64,000 bases of DNA from an uncultured delta proteobacterium (GTDB lineage: Bacteria > Desulfobacterota > Syntrophia > Syntrophales > Smithellaceae). Every line of letters starts with the position of its first letter. Positions within the stretch are counted from its first letter, which is position 1. A program made the translations under genes and the position numbers. This document shows positions 19,931 through 29,755 of the stretch, piece by piece. The stretch covers positions 61,106 to 125,105 of the forward strand of contig CAIVQG010000069.1 in assembly GCA_903907985.1 (NCBI GenBank). Reading direction: 5' to 3'. The notes beneath the pieces are model-generated. The model made no database searches and was not told where the DNA came from. It saw only the letters and a program-made list of their open reading frames with translations.

Positions 19931-21415
19931 TTAATCCTCTCTGAGACGTTCACAGTATTTGCGGAAATGGTAACCATATACGACAAGAGTGATCGCCATG
20001 GGAAACAGGGCGGGACGACGGGTAAATGTCCAGAGAAGGAGACGCCAATAATAGGCCCGCTCGACACCCATTATTCCGATATGATACACAGTGAGAAAAA
20101 AGGCCTGTATGTGCTGTGCCTCAAGCGGAGCGCTGATGATGGGCCTTTTGTATTCACTGAGGAAGGTCTTCACACGCTCGTAATAAGGGTGTGGTGAATA
20201 AATGTGCTGCATGAGGTTTTTATAACCGGACTCAAGGACATCCATGCCCATCTTCGGAATGATATTAGTCGATTCCAATTTCTCCGAAGCAAGTGTTATA
20301 TCCTTGTTTATCCGTCCTTCCCCGAGCAGACGTTTATATAATTTCGTTCCGTAAGGTGCATTAAGAAGATTTACTTTTGCCGCCGCGATGCCGCTGATCT
20401 GGATAAAATCTATCTGCTTTTGGAAAACAGCAGGCGTATCATTATCGAATCCGACTATAAAGCTTCCTTGAACGCGGATGCCGGCACGATGAATGCGTCT
20501 GACGCTCTCAACCAAATCGCGGTCTTTATTGTTGTATTTGTTGCATTCCGCAAGGCTGTCGTTATCTGGCGTTTCGATGCCGATAAACACACTGGTAAAG
20601 CCTGCCTCGTACATGAGGTGCAATAATTCATCATCATCTGCCAGGTTCATAGATGCCAGAGTCAGAAACGGCCCAACCTTTTTTCCTTGCCGCCAATTAA
20701 TCAATGCCGGCAGAATTTCCGATTTAAGTTTTTTGATATTGCCGATAAAATTATCGTCCACAAAGTAGATGTCCTTTCGCCAACCCGCGGCGTAGAGACC
20801 ATCCAGCTCTGTTATCAGCTGTGTTACGGTTTTTGTGCGGAGCTTGCGTCCCAATAGGTCGCCGATGTTGCAAAAATCACAGTCATGTGGACATCCGCGA
20901 GAAAACTGAACGCCGATCAGCTCATAGTGCTTGATTTGCAGTAAATGCCACGATGGAACCGGCGACTGCCGAATATCCGGATATTTCGAACTTTCATAAA
21001 CACGTTGGGTGCAGCCGGCTTCCATGTCGGCGATAAATTCGGGGAGGACAAGTTCCGCTTCATTGATGATGAAGTGATCAACATCGCTGTATTTTTCCCA
21101 TTCATGAATAAAAAGAGGTCCGCCTGCGACAACTTTTCGCCCGGCCTGTTTGCAGCGTGCGATAATCTGTCGCGCCGATTCGCCTTGCATGCTCATTGCG
21201 CTTATGAATACATAGTCCGACCACTCCAGATCCGTTTGTGTAAGCTCCTGCACATTTGTATCCACAAGGCGTTTATTCCACTCGGCGGGGAGCAATGCGG
21301 CCACGGTCAGAAGCCCGAGAGGTGGATAGCCGGGTTTCTTCCCTATAAAACTCAGAGCATGCTTGAACCCCCATAACCAGTCAGGTGTTTTGGGCAGGAT
21401 GAGCAGTATATTCAT
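19931..21415 (-). CDS. B12-binding-type radical SAM protein with C-terminal DUF4070-like region
   Basis: A 494-residue radical SAM protein. Residues 1-150 form a cobalamin-binding-like domain (LGLLTVAALLP, VVAGGPLFIHEWEKY, NEAELVLPEF). The cluster motif is CPHDCDFC in SRGCPHDCDFCNIGD near residue 180, followed by YFVDDNFIGN and FIGIETPD. The C-terminal 140 residues, with KLESTNIIPKM and ending in hydrophobic segments, resemble the DUF4070 tail of this family. A GGAGGA site precedes the ATG. It is the first gene of a leftward unit with a second radical SAM protein and a small partner. Base composition is slightly higher in GC than the following gene. The substrate is unknown. Confidence 0.87.
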   Translation of the reverse strand: MNILLILPKTPDWLWGFKHALSFIGKKPGYPPLGLLTVAALLPAEWNKRLVDTNVQELTQTDLEWSDYVFISAMSMQGESARQIIARCKQAGRKVVAGGPLFIHEWEKYSDVDHFIINEAELVLPEFIADMEAGCTQRVYESSKYPDIRQSPVPSWHLLQIKHYELIGVQFSRGCPHDCDFCNIGDLLGRKLRTKTVTQLITELDGLYAAGWRKDIYFVDDNFIGNIKKLKSEILPALINWRQGKKVGPFLTLASMNLADDDELLHLMYEAGFTSVFIGIETPDNDSLAECNKYNNKDRDLVESVRRIHRAGIRVQGSFIVGFDNDTPAVFQKQIDFIQISGIAAAKVNLLNAPYGTKLYKRLLGEGRINKDITLASEKLESTNIIPKMGMDVLESGYKNLMQHIYSPHPYYERVKTFLSEYKRPIISAPLEAQHIQAFFLTVYHIGIMGVERAYYWRLLLWTFTRRPALFPMAITLVVYGYHFRKYCERLRED

Positions 21416-21555
21416 ATAATTCCTCCATCAGTAAACGTAGTATCAGAAGTAAATTAGAAATATTTAATGATTAATAAGTTACAATATACAGGCGGCGGTG
21501 AACGTACAACAATCATATGTTAATTGCAACTATCGGATAAGTTATCTATTTTGAT

Positions 21556-21773
21556 TTATAAAGAGTTCATCGCCAAATGGCCGGCCCGTTTTTCATGATG
21601 CCTTAATCGCTGATTTTCCTCTTCCACCCAGACCGATTACAAGTTGATGCCATAAGTGATATACATACCCGAAAGTCAGCAGCCTTAAATAATTTGTCCA
21701 GCCATCAATTGCTGCTTTTTGTAATATGATGCGGTATCTTCGGATGTACTATTCTTGTTGCTATTCTTGCCAT
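21556..21773 (-). pseudogene. decayed REP-associated (IS200/Y1-type) transposase remnant
   Basis: Read leftward from an ATG at 21773, the frame gives MARIATRIVHPKIPHHITKS, very close to the characteristic beginning of REP-associated tyrosine transposases (MARIARVVxPGxPHHVTQRG). A TGA interrupts it at 21707-21705. The same frame then continues with FRVCISLMASTCNRSG, matching the family segment YRxYLxLMAxWCNRxG, and ends at 21603. A shifted frame to 21556 gives LRHHEKRAGHLAMNSL, resembling the C-terminal RRHERTGRPLG region. The catalytic HuH and tyrosine parts are missing, so this is an internally deleted fossil. It fills the 468-base gap between the radical SAM gene and gph. Confidence 0.72.
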
Positions 21774-21883
21774 GCACAATCAAGCGGCCTATGTCTATAA
21801 TTAAGTTTACTGTACCCATAATTACTGAGAAACGACCTTGTGTTTAGTAATTACTTGGCGATATAATGGAGACGGGAGATGCA

Positions 21884-22528
21884 ATGAAAGAAATTGATTT
21901 ATTGATATTTGATTTCGATGGTACACTGGTTTCCACTAGCACCGATCTTGCAAACGCAGTCAATTACACATTAGAACAGCTGGGCTTCAGGCTCAAACAG
22001 GAAGATGAAATAATTTCTTTTGTCGGGGATGGTGTAAAAAAATTAATTGAAAGAGCATTAGGGGCCGATCATCTTAATTGTTATCCGGAAGCGATTAAAA
22101 TATTCACCGGCCACTATAGCAAGCATCTATTGGACAATACTACGCTTTGTCCGGGAGCTGAAGAGATATTAAAATATTTTCAGCATAAGAAGAAGGTGAT
22201 TCTCACCAATAAGCGGTATGATTTCACGCGGGCCATCAGCAAAGGTTTAGACATAGAAAAATACTTTGTGGAAATAGTAGGTGATGGTACACTACCCTAC
22301 AAGAAGCCGGATAAGCGTTTAGTGGATTATTTGTCAGAGAAATACAGTACGGAAAAAGTAAAAACGGTTATAATCGGTGATGGCATAAATGATATTACAC
22401 TGGCTAAAAACTCTGGAATCCTGAGTTGCGCCTATTTAAATGGCCTGGGTAAGCCGGAAGTTTTATTGGCGGCTAATGCAGATTATTATTGTAAAAACCT
22501 TTCGGAGATTAGTTCATTATTTTGTTGA
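21884..22528 (+). CDS. gph: HAD hydrolase, phosphoglycolate phosphatase type
   Basis: A 214-residue HAD-superfamily phosphatase. Motif I is DFDGT at residues 10-14 with nucleophile D10 and acid D12, a TN motif appears in VILTNKR, and motif IV is IIGDGINDI. The cap inserted after motif I (about 15-85) is the helical type of phosphoglycolate phosphatases, which remove 2-phosphoglycolate. Other phosphosugars are possible substrates. I chose the ATG at 21884 because GGGAG lies 6 bases upstream; an ATG at 21866 would have no ribosome site and would sit on a TATAAT (21862-21867). The tilS gene starts 2 bases after its stop. Confidence 0.85.
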   Translation: MKEIDLLIFDFDGTLVSTSTDLANAVNYTLEQLGFRLKQEDEIISFVGDGVKKLIERALGADHLNCYPEAIKIFTGHYSKHLLDNTTLCPGAEEILKYFQHKKKVILTNKRYDFTRAISKGLDIEKYFVEIVGDGTLPYKKPDKRLVDYLSEKYSTEKVKTVIIGDGINDITLAKNSGILSCAYLNGLGKPEVLLAANADYYCKNLSEISSLFC

Positions 22529-22530
22529 TT

Positions 22531-23904
22531 ATGATTGAAAAAGTAAAACAAACTATAACTAAATACGGTTTATTAAGACAAAATGACAGGGTGGTAGTGG
22601 GAGTTTCCGGCGGACCTGATTCTGCGGCTCTTGCAGTGACCCTGGCGCAAATAGCTCCTTCCATGGGTGTTCGATTGATCGCAGCCCATTTTAATCACGG
22701 ATTGCGGGGTCGTGAGGCCAATGAAGACGAACGTTCGGCCAGCAGATTGGCCAAAAAATTAGGATTATCTTTCGTTTCCCGAAAAATGGATAATGCAGCA
22801 GCACCGAAGGGGGTTTCCCCCGAAGATTATTACCGCCAGCAGAGATATCAATTTTTTGACGAAGTAGCTAAAAGTAATCATGCCTGCAAGATTGCCCTGG
22901 GACATAATTTACAGGATCAGGCGGAAACTGTATTACTTCATCTATTGAGAGGCAGCGGTTTAGAAGGACTCAAAGGAATTATGCCTCTGCGGGATGGTAA
23001 ATATATCCGTCCTCTGATTGAAGTATCACGAGAGGATATTGTTCTTTTTCTGGATCAAGCCGGCATTACATATCGGCACGACAGCTCGAATAAAAGCAAC
23101 CTTCATTTACGCAATAAAATTCGCCTGGAACTTCTGCCCTATTTGAAAAATGAATACAATCCGAAGATTGATGAAGCTCTGGCACAGATGGCTGAAATTA
23201 TTCGTGAGGAGAATAAATTTATCAAGGAATGCGTGGATAAGGCATTAAAATCAACCTGTGTTAAAAAGCAGAAAAACAAAATTGTGTTAAATATAGAGTA
23301 TGTAAATATGTTACCGCTGGCTATTCAGCGGAGGTTATTAAAAGAAATTATGGAAAATTTCAGTTCGCAGAGAAATGGAATCACTTTTTTACATATAAAT
23401 TCAATTAGTAAACTGCTGCAGAATTCGGAATCGGGAAAAAAGCTCAGTCTTCCTTTCGGAATTGAGGCCAGGCGCGAATATGAAAATTTAATTCTGGAGC
23501 GGACTAAAGAAGGAAAAAAGCAGATAGAATACACATATCAAGTTGAAATTCCCGGCGCAATTTATCTTGCCCAAAGAAATTTGACTGTCCGTCTGCAATT
23601 GGTGAAAAAAAGTAAAATTGATTTCAATGTTAAGAATAAAGATTATTTCGATCTGGATAAAATTCAGTTTCCCCTGATTTTACGCAATCGTAGAGAAGGC
23701 GATTGGTTTCAACCTTTGGGCATGGCAGGAAGGCAAAAGCTTAAGTCATTTTTTATTAATCATAAAATTACACAACAAAAACGCAGTGAAATAATGCTGT
23801 TGGTGGATCAGCAAGCAGTCATCTGGATAGAAAATATGCATTTAAACGATCAGGTGAAAATAACTCCGGAGACAAAAAATGTGCTGGAGTTAGAAATTAT
23901 TTGA
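22531..23904 (+). CDS. tilS: tRNA(Ile)-lysidine synthetase
   Basis: TilS attaches lysine to C34 of the CAU-anticodon tRNA-Ile so that it reads AUA, using ATP in the cytoplasm. The 457-residue protein has the PP-loop SGGPDS at residues 26-31, HFNHGLRG, LGHNLQDQAETVLLHLLRG and RPLIEVSR, all family hallmarks, and a C-terminal anticodon-binding domain (NRREGDWFQPLGM). The ATG at 22531 is preferred to TTG codons at 22522 and 22525 because it gives the normal N-terminus and does not overlap gph. It precedes ftsH, the usual order in many bacteria. Confidence 0.95.
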   Translation: MIEKVKQTITKYGLLRQNDRVVVGVSGGPDSAALAVTLAQIAPSMGVRLIAAHFNHGLRGREANEDERSASRLAKKLGLSFVSRKMDNAAAPKGVSPEDYYRQQRYQFFDEVAKSNHACKIALGHNLQDQAETVLLHLLRGSGLEGLKGIMPLRDGKYIRPLIEVSREDIVLFLDQAGITYRHDSSNKSNLHLRNKIRLELLPYLKNEYNPKIDEALAQMAEIIREENKFIKECVDKALKSTCVKKQKNKIVLNIEYVNMLPLAIQRRLLKEIMENFSSQRNGITFLHINSISKLLQNSESGKKLSLPFGIEARREYENLILERTKEGKKQIEYTYQVEIPGAIYLAQRNLTVRLQLVKKSKIDFNVKNKDYFDLDKIQFPLILRNRREGDWFQPLGMAGRQKLKSFFINHKITQQKRSEIMLLVDQQAVIWIENMHLNDQVKITPETKNVLELEII

Positions 23905-23962
23905 GATAAATGAGATATTATTATAAGGGCTAATAAACATATTTACTTTAAGGAGAAAAATC

Positions 23963-25792
23963 TTGAACCAGCTTCAAAAAAACATCGCTCTTGCACTTAC
24001 TGTCCTGCTGGTATTTTTACTGGTCTGGCAACTTTTTAATCAGCCCAGAAATACCCAAAAGGACATAATATATAGTGAAATGTTGTCTTCTCTGGAAAAA
24101 GGTGAGATCAGTGAGGTAACAATACAAGGTGAAAATATAACCGGCAAATTAACCAATGGTAATATTTTTAAAACATATGCTCCCAAAGATGATAAAGTGG
24201 TTACCCAGTTTCGGGAAAAAGGTGTAAAAATTACTGCCAGGCCCCCGGAAGAATCTCCCTGGTATATGACTCTTCTCGTTTCCTGGTTTCCGATGCTTTT
24301 ACTTATTGGTGTCTGGATTTTCTTTATGCGTCAAATGCAGTCCGGCGGCGGTAAAGCAATGGCTTTTGGAAAAAGCCGGGCCCGGTTAATTACCGATAAA
24401 TCTAAAAAAGTAACGTTTGCCGATGTTGCCGGCATCGATGAAGCCAAGGCCGAATTAGAAGAGGTAATTGACTTTTTAAAAGATCCCAAAAAATATACGA
24501 AACTCGGCGGAAGAATTCCTAAAGGTTTGCTGTTGGTCGGTCCTCCCGGTACCGGGAAAACTCTTCTGGCAAGAGCTATTGCCGGTGAAGCTGATGTCCC
24601 TTTTTTGAGTATCAGCGGGTCTGATTTTGTGGAAATGTTTGTCGGGGTTGGAGCATCACGTGTCCGCGACTTATTTGGCCAGGCTAAGAAAAATGCACCC
24701 TGTATTATTTTTATTGATGAAATTGATGCAGTTGGCCGGCATCGTGGAGCAGGTCTTGGTGGTGGACATGATGAGAGAGAGCAAACACTCAATCAATTGC
24801 TGGTGGAAATGGACGGCTTTGAATCCAATGAAGGGGTTATTCTCATCGCTGCTACGAACCGTCCTGATGTTCTAGATCCAGCCTTGCTGCGTCCCGGAAG
24901 GTTTGATCGCCAGGTTATTGTACCACTGCCGGATGTTAAAGGCAGAGAAATGATTTTTGAGGTTCATGCTCGCAAAGCTCCTATTGCTGAGGATGTTAAT
25001 TTTGCTGTTCTGGCCAGAGGAACACCGGGAACATCAGGAGCCGATATTGAAAATTTGGTAAATGAAGCTGTGCTTTGTGCTGCCCGGGTAAACAAAGATA
25101 AAGTCAATATGAGCGATTTTGAATTTGCTAAAGATAAAATATTAATGGGTACGGAAAGAAGAAGCATGGTTATCAGTGATCTGGAGAAGCGCAATACGGC
25201 TTACCATGAAACAGGCCATGCTCTGGTTGCACGTTTGATGCTGGGCACTGATCCTATTCACAAAGTGACTATTATACCAAGAGGAAGAGCTTTAGGATTA
25301 ACCCAGCAATTGCCGATTGATGAAAAACATACATATCCCCGTGAATATTTAGATAATAACATAACAATCCTTTTAGGCGGTCGCGCGGCGGAAGAATTAG
25401 TCCTGCATGATTTTACAACAGGTGCGGGAAATGATATCGAGCGGGCAACAAATCTTGCCAGGAAGATGGTATGTGAATGGGGGATGAGCGAGAAGTTAGG
25501 GCCGTTAAGCTATGGGAAAAAAGAAGAACAAATATTCCTGGGCCGGGAATTTGCCACTCATAAGGATTACAGCGAAGAAACAGCAAGAACTATCGATATC
25601 GAAGTTCAGTCCTTAGTAATGGGAAATTATGAGAAAGCAAAAAAACTTCTGAATGGACATATTGATATACTGCACAAAATAGCAATTGAACTTCTGGAAA
25701 AGGAAGTATTAAATGGTGCGGAAATCGATGTTCTGATCGGTGATGCTTTGCCAAAACAACCGCCAATAGAAGATTTCAAAGGCGTATCATAA
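23963..25792 (+). CDS. ftsH: ATP-dependent zinc metalloprotease
   Basis: FtsH degrades membrane and regulatory proteins at the inner membrane. The 609-residue protein has two membrane helices (about 7-24 and 104-124) around a periplasmic segment, an AAA domain with Walker A GPPGTGKT, Walker [13 protein letters not shown] and the SRH region ([19 protein letters not shown]), and an M41 protease domain with zinc motif HETGH and a distal Asp. It starts with TTG, supported by AAGGAG 7 bases upstream. Between tilS and folP. Confidence 0.98.
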   Translation: MNQLQKNIALALTVLLVFLLVWQLFNQPRNTQKDIIYSEMLSSLEKGEISEVTIQGENITGKLTNGNIFKTYAPKDDKVVTQFREKGVKITARPPEESPWYMTLLVSWFPMLLLIGVWIFFMRQMQSGGGKAMAFGKSRARLITDKSKKVTFADVAGIDEAKAELEEVIDFLKDPKKYTKLGGRIPKGLLLVGPPGTGKTLLARAIAGEADVPFLSISGSDFVEMFVGVGASRVRDLFGQAKKNAPCIIFIDEIDAVGRHRGAGLGGGHDEREQTLNQLLVEMDGFESNEGVILIAATNRPDVLDPALLRPGRFDRQVIVPLPDVKGREMIFEVHARKAPIAEDVNFAVLARGTPGTSGADIENLVNEAVLCAARVNKDKVNMSDFEFAKDKILMGTERRSMVISDLEKRNTAYHETGHALVARLMLGTDPIHKVTIIPRGRALGLTQQLPIDEKHTYPREYLDNNITILLGGRAAEELVLHDFTTGAGNDIERATNLARKMVCEWGMSEKLGPLSYGKKEEQIFLGREFATHKDYSEETARTIDIEVQSLVMGNYEKAKKLLNGHIDILHKIAIELLEKEVLNGAEIDVLIGDALPKQPPIEDFKGVS

Positions 25793-25849
25793 TAATTAAA
25801 TTCTGTGGCAGATTTATCTCTGAAAAAAAATTGAATTTGAGATATTCGT

Positions 25850-27043
25850 GTGAAAATCATTAATATTAGAGATTCAGCTCAGGCAATAGCGATTTTTAAA
25901 AGAATCGGCGTTGATCCCTATGGGATTGACGCTATGTTGCCAAAAACAATAAATTTCAATATCTTATTTGAAAACAAATCATGTAGAATAGCAAATATCA
26001 TCAAACAGGAAATGTTATCAGTTGGTGGAGATGCCGCTGTGGCCCGTGGCAGTGTCGGAAACAATGTTACTTCGACTGATATTTTAATCATGGGCACAAT
26101 CAAGCAGATAACCGCTCTGGCCGGAAAACTCACCAAACAACCTTTTGGACTAAATCAGATTTCGCAGGATCTTCTGGCAGTCCTCAATAATGCCAGTCAA
26201 ACAAAATTTATTTTAAAAACATCACGCCGTGAAATTTCATTAGGGCGGAAAACACAAATCATGGGTATCTTGAATGTGACCCCCGATTCGTTTTCTGATG
26301 GCGGCCTCTTTTATAATCAGCAAAAAGCAATAGATCGTGGATTGCAAATGATTGCCCAGGGAGCAGATATTATCGACATCGGCGGAGAATCAACACGACC
26401 GGGTGCTACAGCTGTTTCCGCAAAGGAAGAATTAAAAAGAGTTCTTCCTGTAATAAGCGGGATTACAATGCAGGCAAAAATACCAATTTCTATTGATACA
26501 ACCAAAGCTGTAGTTGCCAGAGAAGCAATTGCCGCGGGTGCAGAAATAGTCAATGATGTAAGCGCTGGTCACAAGGATAAGAAAATGCTGCAAATCGTCA
26601 ACGACAGCCGGGCGGCAATGATTCTTATGCATATGCGGGGTAGGCCGCAGACCATGCAAAAGGGAGACTTAACCTACAACAGCCTAATGGGTGAAATAAT
26701 AACTTTTCTGCGAAAAAGTATCGAAAAAGCAATCTTTGCCGGAGTAGAAAAAGAATGTCTAGCAATTGATCCGGGGATTGGCTTTGGTAAAACTTTCTCA
26801 GATAATTACCGGATAATCAACAATCTTGCGGAATTGAAAACTCTGGGATTGCCGATAATGATCGGAACATCCCGCAAAGCATTTATTGGTAAAGTGACTG
26901 GTGGTGAACCACAAGAACGAATAGAAGGTACAGCTGCGACAATTGCGGCTTCAATAATGAATGGTTGTCATATTATCCGGGTCCATGATGTTGCCGGAAT
27001 GAAAAATGTTGCAGCTGTAACGGATGCAATTCTCCACACATAA
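25850..27043 (+). CDS. folP: dihydropteroate synthase with N-terminal extension
   Basis: FolP condenses p-aminobenzoate with dihydropterin pyrophosphate in folate synthesis. The catalytic TIM barrel begins near residue 135 with MGILNVTPDSFSDGG, followed by GADIIDIGGESTRPGA, ISIDTTKA and ILMHMRGRPQTMQ. The protein has 397 residues, about 120 longer than E. coli FolP, due to an N-terminal domain that includes a possible NIRDSAQAIAIFKRIGVDPYG-like fold known from long forms in deltaproteobacteria and archaea. GTG is the start. It is followed after 10 bases by acpS. Confidence 0.94.
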   Translation: MKIINIRDSAQAIAIFKRIGVDPYGIDAMLPKTINFNILFENKSCRIANIIKQEMLSVGGDAAVARGSVGNNVTSTDILIMGTIKQITALAGKLTKQPFGLNQISQDLLAVLNNASQTKFILKTSRREISLGRKTQIMGILNVTPDSFSDGGLFYNQQKAIDRGLQMIAQGADIIDIGGESTRPGATAVSAKEELKRVLPVISGITMQAKIPISIDTTKAVVAREAIAAGAEIVNDVSAGHKDKKMLQIVNDSRAAMILMHMRGRPQTMQKGDLTYNSLMGEIITFLRKSIEKAIFAGVEKECLAIDPGIGFGKTFSDNYRIINNLAELKTLGLPIMIGTSRKAFIGKVTGGEPQERIEGTAATIAASIMNGCHIIRVHDVAGMKNVAAVTDAILHT

Positions 27044-27053
27044 AAGAGGAAAA

Positions 27054-27437
27054 ATGATCTGTGGTATTGGCGTTGATTTGGTGGAGAATGATCGTTTGGC
27101 TAGAATTATCGCCAAGTGGGGCTCGAAATTTCTACAAAGAGTCTTCTCCGATGGCGAAATTAATTATTGTGAAAAGCACGCACAGTCATCAGTTAATTAC
27201 GGAGCACGATTTGCGGCCAAAGAGTCTTTTGTTAAAGCGTTAGGTATCGGCTTGGGGATGGGTGTAAAATTAAAGGAAATTGAAGTTGTGAATGATAAAA
27301 ACGGCAAGCCGGATCTGGTTTTGTGGGGCGAAGCAAAAACACAAATTGAAAAAAGAAATATTGTGAAAGTGCATTTAAGTTTAACCCATACTCGCAGATA
27401 TGCCACGGCCATTGTTTTGTTGGAAAAAAATAACTAA
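27054..27437 (+). CDS. acpS: holo-[acyl-carrier-protein] synthase
   Basis: AcpS moves 4'-phosphopantetheine from CoA to the serine of acyl carrier protein. The 127-residue length is standard. Signatures are GIGVDLVENDR at the N-terminus with the metal-binding Asp, FAAKESFVKALG with the catalytic Glu, and HLSLTHTRRYATAIV. The ATG at 27054 is chosen because AAGAGGA lies a few bases upstream and it gives the conserved MICGIGVDL start; an upstream in-frame codon at 27024 would overlap folP. It sits between folP and tsaE. Confidence 0.95.
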   Translation: MICGIGVDLVENDRLARIIAKWGSKFLQRVFSDGEINYCEKHAQSSVNYGARFAAKESFVKALGIGLGMGVKLKEIEVVNDKNGKPDLVLWGEAKTQIEKRNIVKVHLSLTHTRRYATAIVLLEKNN

Positions 27438-27446
27438 GGTGATAGA

Positions 27447-27944
27447 TTGCCGGTATTTTCTATGGAACAGGAAAAATCAATTTCAATAACAACATGCAGT
27501 GCGCATGAAACTTTCGTGTTCGCCCGCAGTATTGGAGAGAAATTGAGTGAGGGTGATATACTTGCGTTATCGGGTGAGCTTGGTTCCGGTAAGACTTGCT
27601 TTACCGGTGGCTTGGCCCGGGGACTGGGGGTTAGTGAAAGCTATCAAATTACAAGTCCAACCTTTACTTTGATTAATGAATATCCGGCTAAATATAAATT
27701 ATGTCATTTTGACGTTTACCGGCTTAACGATTATTCTGAGATGGAAGATTTAGGATATGATGAATATTTTGCAGGAAAAGGTGTGGTAGTTATTGAGTGG
27801 GCAGAAAAGATTGCGCAAATCATACCGGAGACGGCAATTTTTATTTATTTTGAATATGTTGATGACAATAAACGCAAAATAACAATCAAAGGACCACAGG
27901 ACAAGCTACAAATATTATGTATGGATATAAAAAACGGAGGATAA
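27447..27944 (+). CDS. tsaE: tRNA threonylcarbamoyladenosine biosynthesis ATPase
   Basis: TsaE is the ATPase that turns over the TsaBD complex making t6A37 in ANN-decoding tRNAs. The 165-residue protein carries Walker A GELGSGKT in LSGELGSGKTCFTGG, then the diagnostic SPTFTLINEY and HFDVYRL, and VIEWAEK. The TTG at 27447 has AAGGTG 5 bases upstream; ATG at 27462 is an alternative start without a good site. It lies 9 bases after acpS and 5 bases before lysC, so it is part of one transcript. Confidence 0.94.
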   Translation: MPVFSMEQEKSISITTCSAHETFVFARSIGEKLSEGDILALSGELGSGKTCFTGGLARGLGVSESYQITSPTFTLINEYPAKYKLCHFDVYRLNDYSEMEDLGYDEYFAGKGVVVIEWAEKIAQIIPETAIFIYFEYVDDNKRKITIKGPQDKLQILCMDIKNGG

Positions 27945-27949
27945 GAAAA

Positions 27950-29173
27950 ATGGCATTGGTTGTTCAAAAATATGGAGGAACATCGGTTGCAGATATTGAT
28001 AAAATAAAAAATGTAGCCGCAAAAGTTATCCGTGAAAAGAAGGCCGGGAATGAAGTCGTCGTTGTCTTATCGGCAATGTCCGGTGAAACAGACAAGTTGA
28101 TTGCCTTGGCGCATAAGGCAACGGAATTTCCTGATGACAGGGAATATGATGCATTAATTTCCACAGGCGAACAAGTGACTGTAACTTTACTGGCAATAGT
28201 TTTGAACTCGCTGGGTTATCGGGCGAAATCATTTTTGGGTTCCCAGGTTAAGTTCCTGACTGATAATGCTCACAAAAGAGCTAGAATATTATCTGTTGAT
28301 ACCGAGATAATTAGAAAAGAATTGGACAAAGGGACAGTTGTCGTAGTGGCCGGTTTTCAAGGTGTAGATAAGGATAACAACATAACAACACTCGGTCGCG
28401 GCGGTTCGGATACCAGCGCAGTAGCTCTGGCGGCAGTTTTAAACGCTGATCAATGTGATATTTATACCGACGTGGATGGCGTTTATACAACTGACCCCAA
28501 TATCTGCAATAAAGCTAGGCGGCTGGATAAAATATCTTATGATGAAATGCTGGAGATGGCCATGACCGGCGCGAAGGTATTACAACCTCGTTCAGTAGAG
28601 ATGGCGAAAAAATATGATGTTCCGGTATATGTAAAATCAACATTTTCTGATGAAGGCGGAACGCTTGTAACCAAGGAGGACAAGGATATGGAAAGAGAAA
28701 TTGTGTCGGGTATAACTTATGATCGAGATCAAGCAAAAATAACTGTAGTCCACGTTCCAGATAAACCGGGTGTGGCAGCCCGTTTGTTTACGCCATTGTC
28801 TGAACAAAATATTATTGTCGATATGATTATTCAGAATGTCAGTTTAGAAGATTTTACGGATGTAACTTTTACAGTTTCCAAAAAAGATTTAAAAGAAGCA
28901 CAACAAATAATCCAGAAAACTGCTGAAACAATTGGAGCAAAAAAGGTCGAAGTGGATGATCAAGTTTCTAAAGTATCCATTATTGGCGTAGGTATGGCCA
29001 GCCATGCCGGTGTTGCGGCAAAAATGTTTTCCGCACTCGCTGATGAAGGAATTAATATTATGATGATTAGTACATCGGAGATTAAGATTTCCTGCGTTAT
29101 ACAAAGAAAATATACGGAACTGGCCATAATGGTTCTGCATGATACCTTTGGTTTGGAAAAAAAATCTTCATAG
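27950..29173 (+). CDS. lysC: aspartate kinase
   Basis: Phosphorylates aspartate, the entry step to lysine, threonine and methionine. The 407-residue monofunctional form shows VQKYGGTSVAD at the N-terminus, VVVVLSAMSGETDKL, the catalytic region GRGGSDTSAVALAA and YTDVDGVYTTDP, then two ACT domains from about 265 (VHVPDKPGVAARLF and SIIGVGMASHAGVAAKMF) that usually bind lysine and/or threonine for feedback inhibition. The start with MALVVQKYGG is fixed by CGGAGG 9 bases upstream. Homoserine dehydrogenase is 1.8 kb downstream, in another transcription unit. Confidence 0.97.
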   Translation: MALVVQKYGGTSVADIDKIKNVAAKVIREKKAGNEVVVVLSAMSGETDKLIALAHKATEFPDDREYDALISTGEQVTVTLLAIVLNSLGYRAKSFLGSQVKFLTDNAHKRARILSVDTEIIRKELDKGTVVVVAGFQGVDKDNNITTLGRGGSDTSAVALAAVLNADQCDIYTDVDGVYTTDPNICNKARRLDKISYDEMLEMAMTGAKVLQPRSVEMAKKYDVPVYVKSTFSDEGGTLVTKEDKDMEREIVSGITYDRDQAKITVVHVPDKPGVAARLFTPLSEQNIIVDMIIQNVSLEDFTDVTFTVSKKDLKEAQQIIQKTAETIGAKKVEVDDQVSKVSIIGVGMASHAGVAAKMFSALADEGINIMMISTSEIKISCVIQRKYTELAIMVLHDTFGLEKKSS

Positions 29174-29191
29174 CACTAAATAATAGAATAT

Positions 29192-29755
29192 ATGTTTGAG
29201 AACCAGATAAGGGGATTAATCGTAATATTATTAATTATAGCGATTATTCCCTTTATTATTTTTTTCTCCAATACTTTCTCGAATTATAAAATACCTCTCC
29301 TTGCTAACCAGTATAAAAATGCAATAACGGTTTCGGTTCAGGATAAAAATATCGGCGAAAATATCTATTTTACTGAACCCGGGACTACTGCCAATCAATT
29401 ATTGTACCTGACGGGCATTGACTACAGAAGTTTCAAAGATTTCGTTCTCGAAAACGGAATGAAGTTATCAATAGATCCCAATAATGCAGAGAAAATATCA
29501 TGGTTCAGGATTGATAATTCCCGAAGACTGGCACTGGGAATGCCCATTGATATTAACATGGCAACGTTTGATGACTTGATTTTAATACCTGGCATTGGTG
29601 AAATAACAGCAGAAAAAATATTAGCATTAAGAAGCAAAAAAGTACGTTTCACGAAGATCGAAGAATTAATGGAAGAAGACGGGATAAAAGAAAAGAAACT
29701 GACCAAATTAAAACAATATTTATACTTACAAAACAGCGATGGATCTACCTACTAA
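29192..29755 (+). CDS. membrane-anchored helix-hairpin-helix protein (ComEA-like)
   Basis: A 187-residue protein with one N-terminal membrane helix (about 8-26) and a C-terminal double helix-hairpin-helix domain starting DINMATFDDLILIPGIGE, similar to ComEA, which binds double-stranded DNA in the periplasm during natural uptake. The middle segment (about 40-115) resembles a SLBB-like region of ComEA. No other competence gene is in the window, so competence is not implied. The tail overlaps the convergent lytic transglycosylase gene by 11 bases. Confidence 0.75.
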   Translation: MFENQIRGLIVILLIIAIIPFIIFFSNTFSNYKIPLLANQYKNAITVSVQDKNIGENIYFTEPGTTANQLLYLTGIDYRSFKDFVLENGMKLSIDPNNAEKISWFRIDNSRRLALGMPIDINMATFDDLILIPGIGEITAEKILALRSKKVRFTKIEELMEEDGIKEKKLTKLKQYLYLQNSDGSTY

